This document shows, in pieces, positions 12,101 to 24,100 of a stretch of DNA of 64,000 bases. Made by a program: the position numbers and the translations under genes. The DNA lies in contig CM054180.1 of NCBI GenBank assembly GCA_028829895.1, positions 91,575,135-91,639,134 of the forward strand. Direction: 5' to 3'. Numbering within the stretch: the first letter of the stretch is position 1; each line of letters begins with the position of its first letter. Origin of the DNA: Sinotaia quadrata (lineage: Eukaryota; Mollusca; Gastropoda; Architaenioglossa; Viviparidae). Under the pieces are notes generated by a model. That model did no database searches, had not been told where the DNA came from, and saw only the letters and a program-made list of their open reading frames with translations.

Positions 12101-15100
12101 AATTTTTTGCAAAGTTTTACGCTCAAAAATGAAGTTGTACAAATAGCTTATTTTGAAGGTCCACAAAATGAAGAAATGATGAACAATATAGTTCAGACTC
12201 TCCCCATAAGTAGTATCCAACACACAGATATGGCTGAATTTTTTTGAGAGGCTTTGCAATGCTATTTTTAAATATACAGTCAGTCAAAATTAGTAATTTA
12301 TTCATTTTCAGGTTGGAAAAAGCTCTAACGCAGTTAACACAAAATGGGCGAAATTGCTATAAACGTTAAAACTGTAATAACTCTGCTTGTAATTGAGCTA
12401 CAGAGATGCTTTTGGCATCATTGGATTCAGTTTGGAAAGATCTATTTTAAGAATGCACTCACCACAGTAAGGAAATCTTCATATTTTATACGCACACACT
12501 CAGACATTTGCCAATCGTTCATCTAATTCAATGCTTTTTCAGTTCAATGATTCTAGTGCTGTCTAGCATGGAACCACAAGGAATGTTCTTATACATTGAA
12601 TGCACACAATTACATTCTTTCCACAACAGCATGTTTCACGTCGTGGTGCTTAACCTAAATAAGCAATTCAATCTGCTGGTAGACCATTATTCCACAATCT
12701 GCCTTCACTGGACATAGACAGAATTTCATAGTTGCAGTAAAAGACAGCCATTTAATATTTATTATCTCTACATCATCTTTTCTCAGCCAGTCTTTCCAAT
12801 AACATGCTTTAAAAAATATTTGTACCTCATAAATCTTTCCCCTATTGAATGGTACAATCTCTTAAGGTGGCACACCTAGCTCAAAAAGCATGAAAAATTG
12901 ATAAATTCAATAACAAAAATTTTATTGGTCTTTTCTGATATAAATTTTATGAAATTGCTTTTATTTTTGGACAAATCACAATAGTTTTGAAGATATTTTC
13001 AATCAAAGATGGGAGTATACCATAGGAGACATTTATGGTTAAAAAGTTAACTGAAAATCAGTCATTAATTTCGGTTTCTGCAGGATATCTTAAAAATAAC
13101 TATTAAAGATATCTGCAAAGAATTTTGAACACAGTTTAAGGATAACATAAGCTGGCTTCTGAACCTCTAACTTTTTTATATATTTTACTATAGTGTGGAT
13201 ATATAATTATAATTAATTTAAAAATTTTTTTTTAAAAATTATTATTTAAATAAAATATGTGCTCCATCAGCTGAATGATTGCTACACACTAATGACTAAC
13301 CAGAAATTACAGTATATTAATTGAATATTTTGTCTATATATTTTAAGGTTTTCTTATAATCTTGTCAAAAAGAATTAACAAATTTTAAGTTTAAGAAAAT
13401 ATGTTTATATTAAATAAATAATTTTGATGCAAAACCTATTAAATTCATAAGAAAAGTGAGTAGGCCTATATATTTTGAATCATCATCCATTTTTCACCAG
13501 TTTCTGAAAACTTGAATAAAAATTTCCTTCATTTATTTGATACAATTTTTGTTGTTGACATTTACTGGATTTCAGTTATGTGTGCTACCTTAAGCTAAGG
13601 AATATAAATTCTAATTTTCAGAGTTCACCCACCACCACCAAAGTTATGATCTTATAAATGTAATACTTATAGTAATAGTATGTGCATTATCAACTCACTC
13701 ATATATTTATTACGGAAAAATACAGGTAATAAATATATAACTCACTCGTGTCTATCAAAATTTTAAAAAAGAAAAGAAAATCTGGTAAAAATAATAACTA
13801 TTTATTTTTAATCTAGTGAATCAGTGATATATTCTTTGTTTACACTGTGCCCAGCTAATGCAGTAATGGACGAAAATATGGTCATGTGACCACAAAATAA
13901 AAAGAATTAAAAACAAATAACACGCGATCCGAATAAACGAAATACATTATATTGCAAATAAATCTTTCCCCTATTGAATGATACAAAACTTAAGCTATGG
14001 ATAAGGCAGGAATAAATTCAGAAAGTTATTTTCTGTGTTCACCCTCAACGCCTTAAAAGATGAACGCTACCGTAGGCCTATAGACACTGACAATTCTTAT
14101 TTATCGGCTATTATAGTCCTTTAAACGAACAAATATATGCTATAAACTGAAAATAAGTGATTTAACTTATCAACTAACATCCTCAAACAGAGTGATGCAC
14201 GAGAATGCAAAGTGGAAACCGGTTCAATGTCGCAGAGTTGAACACTACGGTACTTGATATGAAGTCCGCCATTGTTGTTGACAAGTCTTCGGTGATTTCG
14301 GTCACTGACTACAGTTCTTTCGACGCAATTGGAGAGTTGTGGAGTATTTTTGGTCTCAAACAAACTATATAGACTTATAGACGAAGAATTTTCCTATTTT
14401 CTGGTAGCTTTTACGGTTGCTATGTTATCGGAATCACCAAAAACGTAATTTAAGAAAATTTAAGTTTAACCATATTTCGCTTTATCTTGAAATTCCTGCG
14501 CATTATTTAGTATGGAAATGAACCTTGTTCTCTCTCCTACATGAAAACCGTTATTATTTTTAGATTACTGTACCCCACACAACCGCACAGACCGAGAAAG
14601 AGTGCATGTGTTAAGCGCTACCGCCGGACAAGTTATGGCAGCTTGGTAAAAAAGTTGTTCGGTTGGCAACTTCTGAATAACTTCTTATTACTTTTTCACA
14701 ATTATTTATTAAAACAAAGAACACAGAAAGACAGAACATAGAACAAACTTTTGTTTCACGTGCTTTTATTTTACAAAGCTTCAATATACAGAGGAAACAT
14801 TAGTGTTGAAAATGTAGAAAAACTGACAAAACAACGTCCCAATCAGCAATGTTTGGAATACCTACTTACATCAGTTTAGCAAAAAGAGTGCTGAACTCTA
14901 TGTAAATAAGGATCCAACATAGAGCCACACTGCCATCAATGTTTATGTCTCCTTTACTATCTTCAAAAAGCAAGCACACCACAGCCCTGGTGGAAGTAAC
15001 ATCCAATTTCCTAGGCTTTCAAAGCACCTCCAGTCCACTAAATACATATTCTTGAATGGAAAGCATCAGACATGCAAAAAGGTTAGTGTATATGCTAGTG

Positions 15101-18100
15101 TGTGATGCTATATATGCTCTGTGTAATGGATTCTGGCTACTTTGACTACTATGACCACATAACTGCCAGGGCCATCACCCTCTAAGTCTCATTTAGGCCC
15201 TGTAACCTTATGAAATCTCTTTCTCATACTCTATGGAAACTAATAGCAATGCCAAATGTATGCCTATGAAAGGCAACATCTGATGAAAAGTTGAATATAT
15301 ACAAATTGGAGAACAAAGAGTGATACCGAATAAACTAGTTCTCCCTAAGGGGCGGACCACTGTCACTGATAAGCCTTACCTCTTCGTTCAAAGAGTTATG
15401 CGGAGCCCAGATGGCTCTGATAAGTGTTTACTCTTTAGTGGACAAGATTGTATGATAGAAAAATATATACATTTCTGGAAGGACAATTTTAATTAATACA
15501 TGTTGACTTATATAATGGACACTGATAATTTTTCCAGTAAATCATTAAAAGAAAAGTAAAGAAGCATGCAGAATCTTATAAAGTTGGCCTCTTAGAGCCA
15601 TTTTTCATTTCTGTTTGTATTAATTACAAATAATATCAACTATATACATTTGGTTTTTTATCTAGATTTTTTGAAGAGCTGAAAACTATGACGATATAAG
15701 CAAAATTGCAAACTAAAATATATACAAAAAATTCTGTTAACATACCTCCACTGCTAATTTTGGGTCATAGAACTCGCCCCGAGCATTTAGTGGTGGCAAC
15801 TGAGTGAGCCAGAAATTACCAATGAGACGACACTCTTCTTCTACACAGATCCTCATGTTCTGGGCAGACATTTGTATTTCTCGAAGTGTGCTATACTCTA
15901 CGCTCTGCACAAACATAAACTTTATTCATATTGTTTATAGCATATAATTATAAATGTGTATGTTTCTTTTGTGGCTATGTATGTCAATGTTTCTGTTATG
16001 ATGCCATTTGTTTCAGTTTTCTGACAAAGTATAACATGTCATAGGTTTCAGTGGAGTATATCATTATAAACTTAATAGTATTTATTACGAATATTATTTA
16101 TATGTGCATGGGGGTGGGGGGGAGGGGTTGACAGGGGGATAGTAGTGGTGTTGGTGGTAATGTGTGAGTATGTGGTGTGTGTATACATGCATATATATTT
16201 CTTAAGAAACTGTAGTTTAAAACAACAACTGACAAATTCTTTTCTAAATTCAGTTAAAAACAAAAAAGTAAATTCTTCACTCATAAAAACAGCAAAATGG
16301 AAATGCAAAAAATGTTCATGGACTTGTATACTGTCTGTTCAAATTATGTTTGTAATTGTGAAATGGTCAATCAATTAGTCTGACTTTTTACATTATTTTA
16401 GATGCACATTGTTGTGATAAAGTCTGGCTAAGTGGCATTTTATGACACTAGGAAAGTTAAGACCATGCCCATCTTTTGAGAAGTACAATTTCTTTTCTTT
16501 AAGATAATAAATAAGGAGTACATCTAACAAAAACAAAGACATCAACAGAAACAACTCTTCTACAGCTTTAGATAGAAGTTTGAGGATTCTGAGGTAGCAG
16601 TATAGCCAGCCAAAAATTACTAAGACTGTTCTGTTCTGGATAACTCTGGTTAAGTGTTTGTATTCCTTAGAGCATGCATTGAGTTGTTATAATTCAACTG
16701 TTCTCAATAGTTATTCAGGTTTTATTATCAAAGCTAGTATAAAAAATATCATAGATTATCTTTACAGTATGCAATCCTTGTTTATTCTTAGAAAATTCAA
16801 ATTAGAAAATGCAATCAGTATCTCGAAGCCTCTGGCTTGGTTTCCATCTTATATGCACAATATCAAATATTTTAGCTAATTAACCTTGTATAACTGACTT
16901 TGAGAGGATCAGGAAAATTCTAGATACATAGATTTATAATATTTATTTGAATAAATAAATTCATATTCAGCTTTGTGTATGACAAAATAATTCAATTTAA
17001 CCATCTGAACCTAAGATCCTGCTATAGCGGGATTACCAGAAAATCATAATCCCCGGTTGACTGAAATAGCGGGATGAGCGTATAAACTTATATCCTGAGA
17101 TACCACAACAGCTGTATATGCTGACTTACCCTAGAAATGAACTCTTCCAAAAACCTTAGTGTGTCTGCTTGTCTGGGCATGCAAGTTCAAGGCTAAATAT
17201 GGTGATGGAGTATTGTAAAAAAGATTGTTCTGTTGTGGCAGAAGCCCTTGCAATGATTATAGATAGTGATAGTGAAGAACTTCATTTAGTAGAAATTACA
17301 ACGATAGTTCTAGCAATAGTGTTCAATCAGTGAGTAAAAAGTTTGCACAGGTAAATCTGTCTTTACTGAAAACGGTGAACCCACAAATAAAACTGTCTTT
17401 CAATGATCTGCATGCAAAGAGTACCTGTGCATTCAAACTCACAGCCACTGTTGGTCGGATTAATTATCATTCCAAGAAGGAATTTTGGCATTTCACACAT
17501 TGAGTGGCTAACTGATTTCACATAGAAAATTAATAAAAAATAATTTTAGAAAATTTATGTTTTTTGCTCAGGGAGCCAGGGTTATAGGTTTTTACATACA
17601 GGCAAACAGGGTTCAAAAGGTTAACATACTTGTATACTTTGCAGAAATTTAAAATACATGTCAATACAAATGCTACATATATAACCAAACATTTAATGGT
17701 AGTAAATTTAAGAGGGCAAGAAAAATTTACTTCACATCAATTTTAAAAGTGTCAGTTGCATATTTTTCAAATTTGACTCTTTAGCCTATTTAATTTCATA
17801 AAGAGCTACATTCAAATAAATTATATGTTTAATTGCAATAAATATTTCATATAAATAATAGGCATGATTACCCTGCACAGCCATTTCATAAAATACTTTT
17901 AATAGTTTAGATATGCCAAATTACATGCACAAATTACTAAATGAGCAAGTATATATCTCATTTGAGTCAACTGTTGCATGCAGTGTGTGTGAATGATTTT
18001 AATCACTTGTTCCCACCTCCTTTTGTGAATAGCATTCTATAAAGGAAAATTATATCAACAGCAAGAACAGACTACAATACAAAAGTATATAAAACAATTA

Positions 18101-21100
18101 CAAATACATTCTTGAAACACCTTAGTCTTAAAATGTAATCAAATCAAAAAGCATTTCTGAGGCATCTAATGGAAGAAACTGTTAATGTACAAAATCACAA
18201 ATGTACAGATGCTGTAAATTATTAAAAGCTGTTAAAAGAGTTAAAAACACTTATCCTGTTTGGGTTTAAGTGTAAGTTGTTGTATAAAGAGATTTTATTC
18301 TCTTCTTGCCATATGAATTTAACAAACAAATTTATTGCACAGTGCAGCATTCTCACAATTATATAGGCAGTTATTTTTACATTTACATACTTCTTAACTC
18401 TTCCCAATAGGTGCATCTTCTGGTAAATGTATGAAAATACTCTGGATTTCAACACTGAGTATTCATATTCATTTATGATATAATGAATCACATGTCTAGG
18501 TAACAAACAAGTATCTCTCTCTTTATCTACTCACACACACAAACAAACCCCCATTTTGTGAATAAAAAATAACATGAAACAAATTCCGATTATTTGCTTC
18601 AAAACTATAACAATAAACATTCACTAAACGGGTCTAAGAAACAACAATAAGTGATTGTGAGCTATTGTAAAATGCTAAGAAAAATGTGCTTCAAAACAGT
18701 TTCAAGTGGTCTTGATTTGGTAAGAGAAATATTTTTGTATTTCTTTTAAATTTCAAAATAGTGTACAAGCATAGTTTTAAAATTCATTAGAATGCTTGAA
18801 ATTATTTATATTTTTTTATAAGAAAATATTTTCATGAATAATATATTTTTAGCACAATCTATACTGAGATAATTTATGTAAAAATAATTTTTAAAAAGAG
18901 GTACTATGCTATATCCAAACATTCTGCCAAAGGAATAGATTACTAATTAAAATAATTTTTTTTATAAAAATAATTTTAAAAAATACGAAATAATAAAATA
19001 AACCCTAACAAAGGTTCTTAATAGTTTTGTTTGCTTCCAAAAAGCTTATCCAATATAAAACTACATACCAGCTCACTATCTTTTATCAAAATTCAATTGA
19101 GTGAAGCATCACTTATGAATTACTAAATTTTCTATTAACCACATGTCAATTATCTGGATAAATAACATAATATTTCACAAATTTGCATTATAATTGTTTT
19201 AAATGGAGGTCGAAGAAGTTTACTAATGTTGAAAGGGATTTATCTAATAATATAATCTGTTGACTAAATATTTTATTACTATCAAGTTAATAATATGTTC
19301 AGACTATCAAGAAAAACAATAATAAAATTAACAATGCATGAGATAAATATCTGGAATGTAGTAAATCTAAGAGCTCCTGAAAACAAAAGCAAACTTTCCA
19401 TGAATAAATGGCAAGACACTAGTAAATACCATGAATAAATAACATGATAAAAATAAATCTTACAATTTTTGTGAATAGGACATTATTAAATACTAAAAAT
19501 ATGTGGCATGATAAAGTAATTGCTATAATTTATGAACCAATAGAACTTTAGAAGGATAAGCAGCATGATAAAATAATTTCTACAATTTATGAAATGATGG
19601 GAAACTATTAAATATTAAGAATAAATGGTATGATAAAATGTTTTTTATAATTTATGAAGTGAACAGGAAGTCACTAAAATATATATATAATTTTTTTTAT
19701 GACACATGGAATGAATAACATACACAGTATGGCAAATGGAATGATAAGCACTTATGAGTAAATCAAATTACAAAAATGAAGTGAATAATAGTAATAGAAT
19801 AGGTAATAATAGTAATAAATCTCATGAGATATGGAGTGAATAGCAGATACTAGTAAATCTTATGTCACATGAGTAAATCACATTACAAATGAAGTGAATA
19901 GCAGTCAGTAATAAATCTCATGAGATATGGAGTGAATAGCAGATACTAGTAAATTTTATGTCACATGGAGTGAATATATCTCCTAACAATTAAGTAAAAA
20001 GCAGACAATCTCATGAAACATAAAGTGATTAGTAGAAGACACTAATAAATCTCATGACAGAAGTTGAATATCAAGCATTAGTAAATTCATGACACAGAGA
20101 GAATATCAGACACTAGTAAATCTCACGACACATGGATTGAATTGCAAACAGTAAATATCACAACACAAGGAATAAAAAGCAGACACCAGTAACTTTCATA
20201 AGGAGTGAATAGCAAACTAGTCAATTTCATGAAGTATTCAGTAAACAGCAAACTAGCAAATTTAACAGCATACTGAGTGAAAAGCAGGCTGGTAAATCTC
20301 AAAATACAAGGAGTAAAATGCAGAAAAGACTTTGTACTTCTCAGATGAATTATTTCTAAATTCTAAATTTCTAAATGAAGTACAGTTAACATGACTGTTA
20401 GATTCATATTTAGCAACAAAAACTTATGCAGCAAATAGCAGATATAATCAATCTCATGACAAGAAGTACAAGAAGATAGTAAATCTCAATGAGTAAAACA
20501 TGAGACATGGACTGAATAGCAGACACTATAAATGTCATGATAAGAAGTGAATAGCAGACATAAAATTTCATAACAAGTAGTGGGGAATAACTGACAATAT
20601 TTCTCATGTAAAGAAATGAATCACAGGCACAGTAAATGTCAAAATAGTGAGTAAAAGAATTCACTAGTGCTATTGGTCTCATAACCTCTGAAGGAATGAG
20701 ATGATGACAGTTAAGCTGTTTAAACAATTGATTCATAGCATAGATTTATTTTGGTGCTTGACCAACATTAATTTGACAACAACAACAAAAAAACACCAGT
20801 AAAAACAAATCAATAATTTAAGCGTTTCCATAACCTGACACCTAATGCAATTTACCAGATTAAAACTGTGAACCTTTAAAATAATAATAAAATTAAATAA
20901 AATTTAAAAAGAAAACAAATTACATTTGTGCTTGACTAATCACCATTTATACATGCATTAAAACATGCTATTACCTTGCAAATGCAGAAATAAACAACTA
21001 TTATAAAGTAAAAGATTTTTTCTTTTACCTTTATTGTCTGTAAAAGGAAAAACAAAACAAGAATGGATGTAAATTTTCATTTTTAAAAAGCTCTGATTAT

Positions 21101-24100
21101 ATAGGGTCAATATGACTGATTGATTCATTCATCTAATGAGTTTCATTTCATTTTCTTCTACTTAAATAATGAATTATGCAGCAAACAATGTAATGATTGC
21201 AAAATTATGCTTATACAATTTTCTTAAACAAACAAAAATCTTTGAGTGCAGATACTTATAAATGTGCTTAATACTATTAACTATTAAAATAAAGAAAAAA
21301 GAAAAAATGGCTACTTGTTGAGCTTCAGAATTTCTGGTTCTTAGAAAGTTGTTTGTTACTAAAGAAAAGCCACTTGTATTTTGGAGTACTGGTACTAAAG
21401 AAAGGCTACTTGTATTTTGGAGTGCTGGCATTTCTTCAAATTAATTGGAGGAGCTTCTGGCTATTACCAATTTCGTATCAGGGTTGGGGGTGTTTGGCAT
21501 GGGAGGGGGCCCCAGGATTAGTGGCTAGCCAGATGTTAAAACTGATAAAGGGTTTATTCGATATTTTATATATAGATTTACTTATTTTACTTTTGGATGA
21601 GGTGAAAATATTACAGAATTTTTTTTTATGTTGTTCTCTTCATTGCTATTATTTAAATGTTTCCTAATCATTTGCACTACATTTTTATTATTACCATTTT
21701 GTCACGATTACTATCATTAGTAGTATTGAGAGTATGAGGTATAATAAATTTTCCTTTTCCTATTCTAGTGTTACTCTATTTTATTTGAATTTCATAGCAT
21801 ATAATTTAATTAATTATATTAAGTGGAATTAGTAAAAATCTTAATTTTCTTCTTTCAAAGTCGAGTGATACTTATGCAACCATCTAACATCTTAGTTTAG
21901 ATTTCTCTTTCTTTGTCTAACAGTGATTTATTATTATAAACTTTTGAGCAGTGGGTGTGCAATTATAAGCCTATTTAGCCTACTCAGACCCATGTTGTAC
22001 TGTCTTGGGGGAAGTGTGTGTGTGTGTGTGGGGGGGGGGGGCAGCATATTGTTTTATTTAGAATTAGTTGTTTCATTTGCAGGTTTTAATAATATTTTGG
22101 ACTGTCAGGAGAGTTTCAAGGTATAAGCTATTTATTGGTACCATGTAATCTGCTGCCATGTCATTGTTTGGATAGTCAGGATTGTTCTTTTAATACACAG
22201 CTATATCATTCACACAGTCAAGATTATTATAGAAAACATTTTACTATACACAACTATATAATTGATATACACAAGTTTGCAACAGAATAAATTATTATTA
22301 TGTTTGCTCACTCCACTCACCTCACTGATGGACAGGCCTATGAAATCTTTCATCCTGTGTGCCATACGGGCCTGCATGGCACTAAGCATTGCCAATAACT
22401 CTCTGTTTTCACCACGCAGCTTTTCATACCCCTCTAAAGGTCCAATGGCAAACAAATGTCGGACATCACTGCTCACTTCCACATGGGGGGTACCTATTTA
22501 TCACAGTCAAATACTGTAAATAGTAATTTAAATAGTCAGTTTTTAATGAAAAACATGACACAAGTTAACAAAATATCATCTTCAAGTAAAAAATACATTA
22601 AACAAAAATAATCAGATGTTATTATTATAATACTATTATTATTTTATTATAAATATTTATTATAATGTTTTAATACTGGGCCCTGGATATGGTATCTGTG
22701 ATGTGTAATTTTATTTATTCTTTTATAGTATTTTGTGGGGTTTTGATCTTTTGTTTACAATTTAGAATTCTCAGGGAATCAATAGGCATTGCAGGTTAAT
22801 ATTAATTTTTTATCAACTTTAATCAAAGTGCTAATTTTTTACTGTACAAAACACTTATTATTTTCAAAGGTATAACATGCAAATAAAAACATTTTCTTAA
22901 AAATTTTCACATTTCATCAAGATTCTTATCCTTGGTACTGAACTATGAAATGAATACAAATTATTATTATGATTTTATACATATATATAAAAGCAAAAAA
23001 CTACAATTGTTTGAATTTGTGCCTACAGCTACAGAGCATATGCATAGGTGTTAAAAAATATACGTTGGTATAGATGAATGAAAGTGATCTGCAATGAAAG
23101 CAAGACACCAGCTTGATATGTGGTACTGATGGAATGAAAGCGTTAATGAGAGGATTGGCAAGTATTTATATCATCAGCCAAGTGTGAGTGTATAGGTCAG
23201 GGATGCACAAACCACGGCCCGCATGCGGCCCAAGACAGGGTTCTGTGCAGCCCCCTGGTGGACTTTCGGATGTTACCATTATTACGAATGTAAAGCACAT
23301 TATTTCATTTGTGTTGTTTTTTCTACTGATCCATTCATGTGATGGCCTGTTGTATGATGGGGAATTTTCCCATATATTTTCATTGTTGCATTTAAATTGA
23401 ACATTATTGTAATTTGAATGACGTGTGCGTACTGTGTCATGTTGACTTAGAAGTGAGGTCCTGAACGAATGAGTGTACATGGGGGGAGATTTACTGACTG
23501 GTGTTTGATGTTTGCAGCAGATAAGTGATTGAGTGTTTGTTGTTTAAGCTGCATGATCAATGGCCAATAAGCTAGCTAGAAATTAATTTTGCGGCACGTG
23601 TGTGGGTTTTGGTATACAATGGGAGCATTGTCAGTTAAGTCAGAGTGTGTGTTTAGAAGTCGTTAAAAAGGCATAATCCGTATTAGCGCTAAGTAATTGG
23701 TCGGATCGAAAGCTGTCTAATAGACGCAGGTGTGATCCCAAGGGTGATAAAAGTCCGATAGTTAAATTTTATCTTCACTTGTTTCTGAAATTTGTCTTTG
23801 GGTGGCAACTGGAATTGTAGTCCCTCCCGACCACGGGTTGTATATGAGAGCAAAAACCCTTGGCTGCATGAGGTAAAACGTCTTTGTATTGTATGAATGG
23901 TTAGGTTTTATTAGGATGTTATATGCTATGTTTTATTTTGAACATGTTAATATTTCTTTCTTTCACAGGCTTATGCCAAACTTAGTATTTATTAATAAAG
24001 CAATTGACTGGACACTTAGGCTTTGGAATTGTTTGTGTTGCAGGGTTTTTATTTTTGGCTGCTCGTTTTGTAGCTGCCTGTTTTTGCTTGCCTGTGTGGC

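Larger units (their letters stand above)
6141..15745 (-). other. Last intron of the CDK5RAP2-like gene (about 9.6 kb)
   Basis: Bounded by donor GTATGT (15745) and acceptor TTTTTGCAG (6141). It contains an LTR retroelement with decayed gag (6893-9960), a TTAA-flanked MITE (12868-13589) and a CpG-rich patch (14040-14660). The rest (6150-6890, 9960-12860, 14700-15740) is AT-rich, with no coding potential that I can support. Confidence 0.8.
15905..22320 (-). other. Intron between exons l and m (about 6.4 kb)
   Basis: It contains a G-quadruplex-prone run (16110-16138), a piggyBac-like MITE (17001-17620) and a long field of degenerate tandem repeats (19370-20660). The remaining sequence is AT-rich with many TTTTTATAAA-type stretches, and I see no gene in it. 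Confidence 0.8.

Noticed and set aside
14121..14363. 80-codon minus-strand frame in the CpG-rich patch
   Set aside because: It lacks similarity that I recognise and shows no splice partner; open length is modest for a GC-richer patch. The patch itself is kept as a possible regulatory region.
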